Of a DNA stretch of 64,000 nt, positions 13,129-23,659 are shown in pieces (positions within the stretch are counted from its first letter, which is position 1; each line of letters begins with the position of its first letter). The DNA comes from Pristionchus mayeri (lineage: Eukaryota; Nematoda; Chromadorea; Rhabditida; Neodiplogasteridae): NCBI GenBank assembly GCA_036245805.1, contig BTRK01000001.1, positions 11,346,001 through 11,410,000 of the forward strand. The letters run 5' to 3'. Below the pieces are notes generated by a model that saw only the letters and a list, made by a program, of their open reading frames with translations, was not told the origin of the DNA and did no database searches. A program made the position numbers and the translations under genes.

Positions 13129-14627
13129 TCAGTAGGGCGTCACGGGTCTCTTCTCGATCCACTCCTTCAATTTCGGCAGGGACACGGTCCCCTCTCGGAG
13201 CGCCAAGACTGTTGGGAAGGCTGCAAAATATACTTAAACAAACGACACCATCAACTCTTCGTTTTAGTAATATCTTTCTATCGATTGTGAGCGTGTAAAT
13301 TATGAGAACTCTTGCACAGAACCGAAAAAACGACTATTTGCGAATTTTCTGTACACAATATGCACCGGCGTAAGCATTCGGGAAATATTTCTCTCCGACG
13401 CCCATGTGATCCGAGATATGGATGTCAATCCAAGTGAGGGAATCGCCCACGAAATGACCATTCGATCCGTTGTCCTGTATATACGAAAAATGTGAGGGGA
13501 ATGTTGTAATTTAGAGTTGAACTTAGTGTTTACCTTAGCTCTCTTCTCCAGAATCGAGAAAAACTTGTTGATAGCTGGTTCGGCTACTTCTAGCTGCAGT
13601 CGGCTCTTTTCTTCCTCGTTGTCACCTCCGAGGGCCATGAAATAGGGCACCTGTCATGGTGCGGACTGTATTACCACTTCTTTTATATGCCTCACTTCTC
13701 AATGGGTTGACTAGTCAATGTTGAATCGCGATATCCCCCCCCCCCTCGCATAATGCGATATCCGAGGAGTTGAATAGATTGCGACATCGGATATCAATAT
13801 CCAATGACCAACATCTAATATAGATTACAGTATGCCGAAAAGGTCTAGTCTTATCTCTACTCTACAATAATGAAATTTTAAAAATAGGGGAAGCTAGATA
13901 CAGCACCATTTCCGAGAAGTAGTCTTTGAACTGATCGCCCAGAGCGTCGACCCAGGCGGACTCGAAGGGGGTCTTGCCCGCGAAACCTGAAATAGAGTAT
14001 ACTTCATGGCGATTCGAATTCCGAATCAAAGTGTATATACGAAAATCTAGGATAAACATCGTATCACCAATCTGTTATTTATTAATTAAAAGTTAATTAA
14101 TTAATAAAAATTTAATTAATCATTAAAAATAAGAATAATTATTAAGTAAAAGGCGGTTACCGAATTGGTTTGCCAGATAGCGAGCAATCGCAAGCGATTG
14201 CGGCAGGGGTTTTCCATCCACGAACAGCACGGGCAACTTTGCGAATGGCATCGCTTGAATTGTGTTTATTGTTTTCATTCGTGAAATCGAAGAGACTGTA
14301 ACATCAAAGTTAACAGCCTGAAGAGGAACTATAATACCATAATGCCTTACAATCCTTACGCTTCGGCCAGTCCTCCTGGGAGATTCGGTCGTCCTCGAAG
14401 GGAGTTTCAGACAAATGGAGCAGTTGACGGGACACCGGGAAAAATTGCCATTGGATATGGGCAAGTTTCAAGCTACAAAGAAAGGAAATTCCATTTTGTG
14501 TGCTTTTTCGAATGCCAATGTTGCGACATAATCAAAAGACTCCTACCATGTGAACTTATCCATATTTCAGAAATCACACCTCGCCTAGTCCTTGGCCTTC
14601 GAAGTAGGAGAGCTTGTAGGTAGGCAT
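13129..14627 (-). CDS. Glutathione S-transferase, sigma (nematode) class
   Basis: Seven minus-strand exons: 14580-14627, 14351-14435, 14161-14253, 13907-13986, 13534-13650, 13366-13474, 13129-13220. They join in phase into 207 aa, the normal length for a nematode sigma-class GST. The N-terminal thioredoxin-like domain has MPTYKLSYFEGQGLGE with catalytic Tyr8, then VSRQLLHL, the cis-proline LPVL (Pro52) and the glutathione-binding QS (63-64). The helical C-terminal domain contains GDSLTWIDI and ends LKEWIEKRPVTPY. One junction is odd: the intron before exon 2 ends in CG, not AG, although the paralogue at 11411 has a normal AG at that place. Either this acceptor is mutated or the base is wrong in the assembly. 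Confidence 0.85.
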
Positions 14628-14935
14628 TCTTCGAAAGTGATTGCTAAGAACTCGCACCACTCATAAATATAAGAATTTCATAAATATAAGAGTAAAGGTA
14701 GCAAAAGTGGTACGGAAAAAGGCTGAGAAAACAAGCGAAATAGAGGAGGATAATATTCTACGGGAGAGACGAGTGCGTTATGAGCCACCAAATGCTAATC
14801 GCACGCCAAAATTCCTGAATTTATAGTCAAGGAGGCGAATGCTGATAATAAGAGATAGGAAGAGCGAGATGGTGAGAATGTGCGAGAGAAGGCAGAGAGT
14901 AAAACATACACGGAAAAAGATTATGCTCGCTCCTC

Positions 14936-14936
<1 letters not shown>

Positions 14937-14990
<54 letters not shown>
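14937..14990. repeat. (TC)n microsatellite
   Basis: About 54 bases of uninterrupted TC dinucleotides. The surrounding 14628-15780 has only short ORFs without recognisable domains and no other feature I can support. Confidence 0.95.
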
Positions 14991-15782
14991 GTTGAAACAC
15001 GTTGCGACGCGTCTAGAGTGAAAAACGAGTGGCGTGTTTTACGATAATTTTACGGAGCGAAGCATGAAACGCAATCACACATCGAGAGATATGACGAGCA
15101 AGATCACGAAAAGGTGTAGCAATCGTCTCTTCTCCCTTCCTTCCTCCGATCGTTTCACTCCCTCCGTCACTACGGGAGAAACTATGTTTCGCAAACACAA
15201 GGGACTAAGAGTTACTGGTGCTTTATCGGCAAGGAACGGTCGTATAAGATTGGCTTTACAACAAATGAGGAAATGTGACGTGAAGAATATATGTAACTTT
15301 TGAATAAGTGAAATGAATAAACGACGTTAAAATACAATGTGGCAATTACAAACTACAACTAATGATATGACATCAGTAAAAACTAGCGAATACCTAGTCG
15401 CATCGCAAAACTGCGTCGGGGACTGCGCCCTCCAAAGGAAGCGGCCGAGTGCGGGCAGCCAACTGAACGAGAACGAGTGAGAACCTGCCAAGAAACGTAT
15501 TGAATGCGAAGAAAGAGGTGAAAATAAAGTTCGAAAAAATGCCCCAAGTTTTATAGAAACAATGAAAATGTTATATATACCTACCAGCCGATCGCGCGCG
15601 CCTCGGCGCGCGCAATCGACTGGCGTGTTCCGGGATGTGTTCTTAGCCTTCGTTTTATTTTTTTCGGATGCAAAATCTCTCTCAAACTCCCTTAACATTT
15701 CCCCCTCCCTCTCAACTCCCTCACCCTCTAACCCCTCCTTCGTGCGGATTTTTCCTCGCTCTTCACGAATCTTCCCCATGAC

Positions 15783-16609
15783 GTGGTTAGAGAAAAACTC
15801 TACTATCTTATAGATCTCCTATTTAAAAATGCTGGCTCCGAATACCTCGTAGTACAAGGAAATTGCATTCGATATGATAGAAATAATTCCAGTAGTTCTG
15901 GTAGATCATATCACAAAGTAGACATAAAAGGTATTATCGATTTCATCCTCAAAAATGCATACGCATATTATGGAGAACATCTGTACCAACAAAATAAAGG
16001 TATTCCGCAAGGTAATAATGCATCTCCACAGATTGCTGATCTTACATTGGCAGTCATGGAATTTCAGTATATCCAAAATCAAATGAAAGTTGGGCATTCT
16101 TTATCCTATTCACTGAACAGAACCTTCAGATATATTGATGATCTCTTTCACATCTCCGAGAAAGCAAATGATTTTATACGAATGACCACCGACATGTACC
16201 ATCAGTCGCTCACACTTGAACAAACAAACACCAACCTCTACGAGGCAGCCTTTCTGGATCTATCAATTTCAATATTGAAAACCGGGAAAGTACAAACTTC
16301 ACTGTATAACAAAACAGATGACTATTCATTCTCAGTGATTCGATATCCACATTTCGAATCCAACATTCCGATGTCTATGGGTGTGAATACCCTCCATGGA
16401 GAAATAATTAGAATTTTCCGTAACTGCTCCTCATTCGAACATTTCTTAGATTGAGTGCATCAACTATCAAGATATTTCATAACAATTAAATATCCAAAAG
16501 ACATAGTTTTCTCTAGAATTTACAAAACTCTGAATAATAATCCAACCATCGCTTTGAAATACGCACTACCGAATAATGAAATATGTCTTCAAATAATTAA
16601 CGGAATCTA
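15783..16609 (+). pseudogene. Penelope-like reverse transcriptase fragment
   Basis: A 223-codon frame (15783-16454) carries reverse transcriptase signatures: the LYQQNKGIPQGNNASPQIAD block, then FRYIDDLF with the catalytic YIDD, followed by AAFLDLSI and a conserved-looking tail with YNKTDDYSF. After an in-frame TGA at 16452-16454 the same frame continues with plausible coding sequence (RYFITIKYPKDIVFSRIYKT) to about 16609, so the stop is a mutation inside a longer protein. The N-terminal palm and any endonuclease are missing. The block order fits the Penelope-like/telomerase-related RT branch better than LINE or LTR types, but that placement is inference. Confidence 0.6.
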
Positions 16610-16642
16610 ACCAATTATCCGATGAAATTATAGTAATTTTAC

Positions 16643-17670
16643 CAACAAATCTCCCTCTCCCTCTCCCTCTCCCCCTCTCTCCCTCTCCCTCTCTCCCTCT
16701 CTCTCTATCTCCTTCTCTCCCTCTCTCTCCTTCTCTCCTCTCTTCCTCTCTCCTTCTCTGCCTCTCTTCCTCTCTCCCTCTCTCCTTCACTCCCTCTCTT
16801 CCTCTCTCCCACTCTCCTTCTCTCCCTCTCTTCCTCTCTCCCTCTCTCCTTCTCTCCCTCTCTCCCTCTCTCTCTCTCTCCCTCTCTACCTCTCTCCCTC
16901 TCTCTCTCTCCCTCTCCCTCTCACCCTCTCTCCCTCTCTCCCTCTCTACCTCTCTCCCTCTCACTCTCTCCCTATCCTCCTCTCTCCCTCTCTCTCCCTC
17001 TCCCCCTTTCCTCCCCTCTCTCTCAACTCTCCTTCTGTCCCTCTCTCCCTCTCTCCATCTATTCTTCTCTTCCTCTCTGTCCACGTTTCTCCCTCTCCCT
17101 ATCTCTCCCTCTGTACTTCCCCCCCCCTTAACATTTCCCCCTCCCTCTCAACTCCCTCACCCTCTAACCCCTCCTTCTCCCTATCTCTCAACCTCTAACT
17201 TATCCTTCTCACTCATCATCTCCCTCCCTCTCTCCCTCTCACTGTCCATGTCTCCCTCTCTATCCCTTTCTCCCTCTCCCTCTCCCTCTCCCTCTCCCCT
17301 CTCTCCCTCTCTCTCTATCTCCTTCTCTCCCTCTCTCTCCTTCTCTCCCTCTCTCCCTCTCTTCCTCTCTTCCTCTCTCCCTCTCTCCTTCTCTCCCTCT
17401 CTCCCTCTCCTCCCTCTCTCCCTCTCTCTCTCTCTCCCTCTCTCCCTCTCACCCTCTCTCCCTCTCTCCCTCTCTACCTCTCTCCCTCTCACTCTCTCCC
17501 TATCCTCCTCTCTCCCCTCTCTCTCCCTCTCCCCCTTTCCTCCTCTCACACTCCCAACTCTCCTTCTGTCCCTCTCTCCCTATCTCCATCTATTCTTTTC
17601 TTCCTCTCTGTCCACGTTTCTCCCTCTCCCTATCTCTCCCTCTGTACTTCTCTCTCCCTCTCTTCCTCTC
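16643..17670. repeat. CCCTCTCT polypyrimidine satellite, two blocks
   Basis: Roughly 1 kb of C/T-only strand organised as irregular CTCCCTCT units, in two similar blocks (about 16643-17114 and 17180-17670) with shared higher-order order. Between them is a 51-base unit at 17127-17177 beginning CTTAACATTTCCCCCTCCCT, which also occurs at 15690-15741 just before the RT fragment. ORFs here (Ser/Leu/Pro on plus, Arg/Glu on minus) are products of the repeat, not genes. Confidence 0.95.
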
Positions 17671-17753
17671 GTTTTCGAATGCTCTTGGACTGTAAAGAGA
17701 GGCATGGCCGAGACCCCGAAGATCATAGCACGAGATGAGAGGACAAGGGAACG

Positions 17754-17826
17754 AGGGGTATAGCTCAGTGGTTAGAGCACCCGACACGTGATCGGAAGGT
17801 CGTTGGTTCGAATCCTCCTGCCTCCA
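17754..17826 (+). pseudogene. tRNA-like sequence with intact A and B boxes
   Basis: A perfect A box TAGCTCAGTGG (17761-17771) and a perfect B box GGTTCGAATCC (17805-17815) sit in a 73-nt cloverleaf frame. The acceptor stem pairs at 6 of 7 positions and the D and anticodon stems pair. The T stem has two mismatches and the base at the U33 position is A, so it is not a functional tRNA. It looks like a tRNA pseudogene or the head of a tRNA-derived SINE that may keep Pol III promoter activity. It lies between the CT satellite and the 39-bp minisatellite. Confidence 0.7.
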
Positions 17827-17880
17827 TTGATGTTCTTGAAAGCTCCTCTGACATGTGAGATTCATTCTAATCTTACTGGG

Positions 17881-18091
17881 CATTCTAGAAGCGTTGGAAC
17901 ATTTTCGAACTTTCTGGAACATTCTAGAAGCTTTGGAACATTTTCGAACTTTCTGGAACATTCTAGAAGCTTTGGAACATTTTCGAACTTTCTGGAACAT
18001 TCTAGAAGCTTTGGAACATTTTCGAACTTTCTGGAACATTCTAGAAGCTTTGGAACATTTTCGAACTTTCTGGAACATTCTAGAAGCTTCG
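17881..18091. repeat. 39-bp minisatellite carrying heat-shock-element arrays
   Basis: Five complete 39-bp units start at 17881, 17920, 17959, 17998 and 18037, plus a partial sixth at 18076. Apart from one base in the first unit they are identical. Across each unit join runs GAACTTTCTGGAACATTC followed by TAGAA: five alternating GAA/TTC pentamers at exact 2-nt spacing, the consensus heat-shock-factor binding arrangement. Because 39 is a multiple of 3, every frame is open; the resulting ORFs are not genes. Confidence 0.9.
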
Positions 18092-18125
18092 GCCCATGGA
18101 TAATTATCGATTGATGTACTGTAGG

Positions 18126-18363
18126 TGACCCAATGCTAATTATTGATTGACATACGGTAATTAAAAGATCAAAGGTCAAAATCATAAATCTGACCCATAG
18201 AATAATAGGTGACCCATGCCTAATTATCGATTGGTATACGGTAGTTGACCCAATGCTAATTATTGATTGGTATACGGTAATTCAAAGATCTAAGGTCAAA
18301 ATCATAAATCTGACCCATGGAATAATAGGTGACCCATGGCTAATTATCGATTGGTATACGGTA
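18126..18363. repeat. Two tandem 119-bp units of a dispersed repeat
   Basis: Two direct units (about 18126-18244 and 18245-18363) share GCTAATTATTGATTG, ATACGGTAATT and AGGTCAAAATCATAAATCTG with few differences. A piece of the same repeat (GCTAATTATTGATTGGTATA) occurs at about 44162-44190 beside a DPP III-like exon. Confidence 0.85.
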
Positions 18364-19642
18364 GTTTGGGACTTCATCGGTCCCTCCCCTCCCTATTTCG
18401 CAATCCGGACAGACGGATAGACGGACACAGCTCTTTATATATAGGTATGGATATTTCGCATAACAAATAAATTTAACTTACCTCGTTTATAATGTAAAGC
18501 TATTGAGCTAAATACAAGCACCGTCCGTTTCCACTGTCCCTATAGCAACCTACCGATGGTACTCTCAACTTTTCGTTAAGCTTCGCGCCATCCCAATCAT
18601 CCGACCGATGAGCGACAATTTATTTGGTACCCCTTAATAGCAGATTCTTCCCAACCGCAATGACTCAGGAGAAACCTCTCTCCGCTTATATATTTTCCCC
18701 CCAAGCTACCGGGCTTGAAACATTTTTACTATAATACTCAGAGGAATCTATGCTAACTCTGGGCGGAAAATTTAGATTATATCCTAAAACCGATACCTGG
18801 AGACTCCAGACGAGATCGCACCTCAATGACGAGAGATGGGCATTATAAAAGAGAGGTTGCATCGTATAAATTGAGACGCGCGAGAGGCCCCATCAAAGAT
18901 AACCAGCTAAGTCTATGTTAACAATGAGAAAAATGAAGCCCCTACCTACGAATATCCCACACATTCTAACCGCGACCTCTCCATATTCCCATCCACTCAT
19001 AACTTACCTCTTTCGGTCGAACTCCACGAGCTTGAAACCAATCCCCTCCTAATAACTACTGCATTCTCAGCCCTAACCGGAGCAAGACATCTTCAAACCT
19101 GGATTCTGCTCCGCTTCATCACAGCTCTCCCTCCTCTACGAGCTCTCCATCCTCAAACTCTTCTTCCATCGCCTCTTGCCCTCTGCAAAAACAAGAGAAA
19201 TAACCTCGCTCGTCACATACTGAGACTATCCGATTGGGCGGGGGGTGGGACAAAACAGCCAATCAATACGGAAGCCGACACCAGAATGAGGAAAGCATGC
19301 AACACCAAATGCGTCTAGCAGACATGACGCACTTTTGGTGTTGCAGCTGTGCGCAATCAGAGATTGCGCGAAATTCAAAAGCACCATCCACTCTTAGTCC
19401 CTTCCTTTTGCGAAACATCGCTCTTCCTCAGCTCAACAATCACCTCGTGCAGTGCTTTGAAGCGAAGATCACTGTGATTGTGCACAAGGGGCGCAATATT
19501 TAAGGTCATTCTGACCTTTAAAGGATAACAAAAAGACTAACGTTTCTGTGAGATACGAGAATGTATTCAATCGTGATTCACCTGGTTGTCTGTCAAATTC
19601 TCGTTGGCATATTCATATCGAACTTTCAGGATAATATAATAT
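18364..19642. other. Spacer with no supported gene
   Basis: No domain, RNA or long repeat is recognisable. At 18395-18455 there is a copy of the repeat tail CTTTATATATAGGTAT that recurs at 19803-19818. ORFs are short and composition-driven. Confidence 0.5.
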
Positions 19643-19830
19643 ACTAGTCCGGCTGCCCCCCGCCTTCGGCGGGGGCCCCGTCCTAGCGAAGTATCTAGGT
19701 TTCGCAATCACTCGTTTCGCAACTTGTTGACGTGATCTCCCTCCCTCCCCATTTCGTAATCGTTTCGCAACTGTTTCGCAATCCGGTCAAACGGACACAC
19801 TGCGCTTTATATATAGGTATAGATATTCCG
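19643..19830. repeat. Dispersed element with GC-rich hairpin and TATATAGGTAT tail
   Basis: Contains a strong stem-loop (CCCCCGCC, TTC loop, GGCGGGGG) at 19657-19675, followed shortly by CTAG at 19683, then a tract with repeated TTTCGCAA words and the tail CTTTATATATAGGTATAGAT. The tail is shared with 18430-18455. A hairpin plus CTRR end recalls Helitron 3' termini, but no 5' end or Rep/helicase is seen, so the class is unproven. Confidence 0.5.
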
Positions 19831-19906
19831 GTATTTCACAATTGCTTTACTTTGAAATAAAGAGAGAAATAAACGCGAATTCTTTGAAAATCGGTCCGAG
19901 AGACCA

Positions 19907-19950
19907 TCAATAGGGAGTCGCGGGCCTCTTCTCGATCCATTCCTTCAGAC
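19907..19950 (-). CDS. Last exon of a third sigma-class GST, cut by assembly gap
   Basis: On the minus strand the sequence leaving the N gap encodes LKEWIEKRPATPY and a TGA stop, nearly identical to the GST C-terminus ending at 13129 (LKEWIEKRPVTPY). The rest of this gene copy must lie within or beyond the gap. Confidence 0.85.
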
Positions 19951-20450
19951 NNNNNNNNNNNNNNNNNNNNNNNNNNNNNNNNNNNNNNNNNNNNNNNNNN
20001 NNNNNNNNNNNNNNNNNNNNNNNNNNNNNNNNNNNNNNNNNNNNNNNNNNNNNNNNNNNNNNNNNNNNNNNNNNNNNNNNNNNNNNNNNNNNNNNNNNNN
20101 NNNNNNNNNNNNNNNNNNNNNNNNNNNNNNNNNNNNNNNNNNNNNNNNNNNNNNNNNNNNNNNNNNNNNNNNNNNNNNNNNNNNNNNNNNNNNNNNNNNN
20201 NNNNNNNNNNNNNNNNNNNNNNNNNNNNNNNNNNNNNNNNNNNNNNNNNNNNNNNNNNNNNNNNNNNNNNNNNNNNNNNNNNNNNNNNNNNNNNNNNNNN
20301 NNNNNNNNNNNNNNNNNNNNNNNNNNNNNNNNNNNNNNNNNNNNNNNNNNNNNNNNNNNNNNNNNNNNNNNNNNNNNNNNNNNNNNNNNNNNNNNNNNNN
20401 NNNNNNNNNNNNNNNNNNNNNNNNNNNNNNNNNNNNNNNNNNNNNNNNNN
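19951..20450. other. Assembly gap of 500 N
   Basis: Exactly 500 undetermined bases, so a placeholder of arbitrary length. It separates the GST cluster from the zinc-finger cluster and hides the 5' part of a GST gene and probably the first exons of the first zinc-finger copy. Confidence 0.99.
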
Positions 20451-21306
20451 GTCTTTGCAATACTTTTGCTCCTACTTATGATGTTAAAGACGAAATTGTC
20501 ACCAAAGGTATTCAAACATTAAAACGATTATAACAAATCAGAATCTGGAGTCGGACATGGAAAAGCTGGAGCGGTACAGAGATAAGACGATAAAAGAGGA
20601 TAACAATAAGTGAGTTTGAGAAACTATTATTATAGTTCTATTCGACTCCAGAACAGCATAGTACTGCTCTGCCCTGGCAAAGTGCATCAATAATCGGAAA
20701 GAGCTACAGGGAATGCGAATTTTAGCGTGTTCTTGATGGGTCGCATGCAAGAAATAACTAATCAAACACTTTATTAATGCATGTCTATCAGAGAGGATGC
20801 CCTGCATACTTTCATCTACGGATTGAGTGCGGCGATTGAGGCAATCGTTGCCGAGAAAGTCATCGTTGAACATGCAATGGATCACCAAGACCAGAAAGAG
20901 GCGGCCGAGCAGCATCATGAATCTACTGATTCCAATATGGTGGGCGAGAGGAGAAATTTGAAAATTACCAGAATTTGACTTATTGATGACGTGTGCATGG
21001 ATATTTATTAACAATTGATTGATTGATTGATTGCTTGCATGTTGTAGTTTTGCTTATCAAGCATGCATTTTTTTTCAAAAAGAACGCATTTTCTGAACAT
21101 TCAGCCGAACGGGAACTTTGACACGAACCACACTCATGATTCTTCCTATCATACGGGAGCAGATTCTGAATCAATGGTAAGCAACATATTCATAAACGTA
21201 TATTGTCGTGCTATGTCGTGTTATCAAAACTATACTACTCGTTCAGGAGGACTTCTCGATTATTGGAATGGGTGGATTTATCAAGGAGGTAGGCTGAACA
21301 ATTATA

Positions 21307-22190
21307 TCAGGTTGATGCAAAAGTTTCTTTCTTTTTTTCATTTTTCAAATTTCTGCTAGCGGCGTTCACGATTTTCTAAAAACTATATGGTATGGCCGTG
21401 ATAGTAGATTGTTTTCGTGTGTTTGCTTTCAATCTACGTATCGCATAAAGATGCTGGTAAATTTTCGAAACGAAACATAGGAAAACTGCAATTTTTTACG
21501 TTTTTGTTTGGGTCCTGATTTTCTTATAATAGTGATGTCCTTGATCTGCGATTTAAAACAGCGCTTGGACAAGAGTTGATTCTTCAGATGAACACAATAA
21601 ATCCGCATTCGAATGTGCGTCGGAAACAACGGACATCAAAAAAGTGTTCCAGCGTCTCAAAATCATAGTTTCAAATAATTCAGCTCATGAACCGTTGGGC
21701 GAATCCTTTCCTAATTATGCATGCATGCTTACACAGTAAGGTACTTCAGAATAAATCGCAATTTATCCCTCTTCATCTTCGCGTAAGAATGCAGTGCTCA
21801 TTAATTGAAATTCCAAAATTTTGAAACAGTCTATTTCTATATTTGGTCCAATGTTTCAAAATGATATTCGTTGCAGAATACTCTTGTCGTGTCATACTAC
21901 ATACCAAACATAGTACTCGACAATAACGTGTCAAATTTAGCCCCAGCACTTTCCTCCTCGGAGCTTCGGGCGATTGAAAAGTCGGTATTATAGACCTGGT
22001 TCGATTACTTCCCAATTAAGCTGTCCTATTCTCGCTGATCAAATCGGATCAACATAGTGCCCGTTACAGAGTGGACGAATGCCGGTATCAACAGTGAAAA
22101 GTCATTAGTTGATTGGTCAAATGGAAAGAACTGGGGAAGCTAAAATGTTCCTTTCAGAAAAAAAAGAAAGAAACTTTTGCATCAACCTAA
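21307..22190. mobile_element. Non-autonomous mariner-type element, 884 bp
   Basis: Left end TCAGGTTGATGCAAAAGTTT and right end AACTTTTGCATCAACCTAA are inverted repeats of about 28 bp, flanked by TA on both sides (21305-21306, 22191-22192). No transposase frame remains. It sits in an intron of Z1. Confidence 0.75.
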
Positions 22191-22436
22191 TACAAAAACT
22201 TTTAACCCATTCTCCTGTTTTCGGAGCAGAAACTAGGTCTTATTAATTGTATTCAGGAATACGAATCAATGTACACGTTCGATGACACACATGGAGGAGA
22301 TCAATCGATTCGACAGGATCGGATTAGAGGACCGCATGTGATGAACGATACAATGATGTCGATTAAGGGTTTCGGAATCGATGAGCATCCAGTAACCAGC
22401 CGAGAGGTATGAATACGATATTTTTTTATAAGTTGT

Positions 22437-22764
22437 TTGAAATTGACAAGGAATGGCCGCGACGGTAGGTTGGAGTTTTTGAACGAGACCTATCGGGATC
22501 GAAAGAGGATCAAATTCCAAGAACTTCTACGTTTTTCAAATCTGCTAAACACCAGTTTGGGTGTCTGGGCTCATAGTGGGGAGAGGTCTAAAACCCTTCT
22601 TTTCTGAGGCTATGTTCGGAAATTCCACTACCGCCAAGACGTCTACAGAGGCGTTTAGCAGATATGAAAAACATGGGTCTTAGAATTTGATCCTCTTTCG
22701 ATCCCGCTAGGTCTCGTTCAAAAACCCAACCTACCCTCGCGGTCATTCCTTGTTAATCATTTCA
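22437..22764. mobile_element. Foldback element in Z1 intron
   Basis: Arms of about 110 bp are inverted copies (GACAAGGAATGGCCGCGA at left against TCGCGGTCATTCCTTG at right) around a short unique centre. No ORF. It ends 28 bases before the next Z1 exon. Confidence 0.8.
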
Positions 22765-23566
22765 TATTGATATAATATGCATTACTTGCAGAACCATGCC
22801 CCACTTCGTGCTGAATATCAACCATTGGCGACCTCAACAGCTACTACGTCAGCATTCGAGGCGCGAGGTGCCGCAGCAGCTGCAGCATCCTCCGTCAAGT
22901 GCGGCAAGTGCGGCAAAAAATTCGATTCTGAACATGGTCTGAAACGACACGTGTTCATACACAGAAGTGAGTCGTGAGTCATGTATTTATTCCATTTGGT
23001 GATAAATTAGATATGTATCGGGGTACTGCCATACACTTTTTTTCCGCGCAAATTTATAAAAAAACAATCGGTTTACACCTGCGAAGTTCATGAAACTTTT
23101 CTAAATTTATCAAAAAAATATTTGAGAATTTTCAGTAAAATGCAAGGGTTGCGGAGAGCGAATGAAGGACGTGAAAACTCTTCGACGACACACCGCCATA
23201 TGTCATAAAGGAGCTGCAGGAAAGAAGAAAGATAGCGAAGATAAACGATCTTCTTCCGCGACACCCAAGACTCCAGCAGCTGCGGGGCAATTTTGCTGCA
23301 GCAAGTGCAGCAGGACGTTCGGCACGCAGCATTGCGCTGCCACGAAACATACCATGAAAGTGAGTTCAGAATGTGTGCATATAACTGCATTTCCGTCTCT
23401 GATAGATGTATCTAGCCTATATGTCATTTAATGTTGCTTCAGAGAACCAGGACTTGGAATTCAAATCATATCCGAGACAGTGCACTGAGTGTGATGTGAT
23501 GATTCACCAGCGAGCCCACGAGGAGAAACACATGAGAGGACACAGGGGTTTAGCAATATTCAAACG

Positions 23567-23659
23567 GAGTAATGGTCTGACTCTCCTCGATTTGCATGCT
23601 CTCTCGTCTCTCTACTCGATGAGAGAGTGTTTGGTTTGGAGAGAGCGAGACCATTGCTC
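23567..23659. mobile_element. CTCTC hairpin element (family H)
   Basis: Bounded by GAGTAATGGTCTGACTCTCC and its complement-like end GAGCGAGACCATTGCTC. It is nearly the reverse complement of 43693-43785. It begins 20 bases after the last detectable Z1 exon. Confidence 0.8.

Larger units (their letters stand above)
20542..23547 (+). pseudogene. C2H2 zinc-finger paralogue Z1, 5' and 3' incomplete
   Basis: Exons with matching phases: 20542-20609, 20792-20939, 21105-21176, 21247-21288, 22257-22406, 22792-22966, 23136-23359 and 23443-23547. They correspond in order to the intact Z3 gene. The N-terminal module LERYRDKTIKE then ALHTFIYGLSAAIEAIVAEK is well kept. Fingers CGKCGKKFDSEHGLKRHVFIH and CKGCGERMKDVKTLRRHTAICH are recognisable. 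In the third finger a net loss of 4 bases near 23315-23325 shifts the frame: the downstream sequence still reads ALRCHETYHE in the shifted frame. The first two exons would lie in the gap and the final exon is absent. Probably a decaying copy. Confidence 0.75.

Noticed and set aside
15034..15303. 89-codon plus-strand ORF after the (TC)n tract
   Set aside because: Low-complexity flanks, no recognisable domain, and no supporting neighbours.
16566..17763. Long ORFs rich in Arg/Glu (minus) and Ser/Leu/Pro (plus)
   Set aside because: They come from the CTCCCTCT satellite, which lacks stop codons in several frames; no start context, splice signal or domain.
17881..18091. Possible CRISPR array
   Set aside because: The units are contiguous with no variable spacers, and the genome is eukaryotic.
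17590..18185. Repetitive ORFs with a 13-residue period on both strands
   Set aside because: The 39-bp minisatellite is a multiple of three and open in all frames; the period is the DNA repeat, not a protein repeat.
19643..19690. Helitron 3' terminus (hairpin followed by CTAG)
   Set aside because: The hairpin and CTAG are present, but the following base is not T, no 5' TC end was identified and no Rep/helicase is present; kept only as an unclassified repeat.
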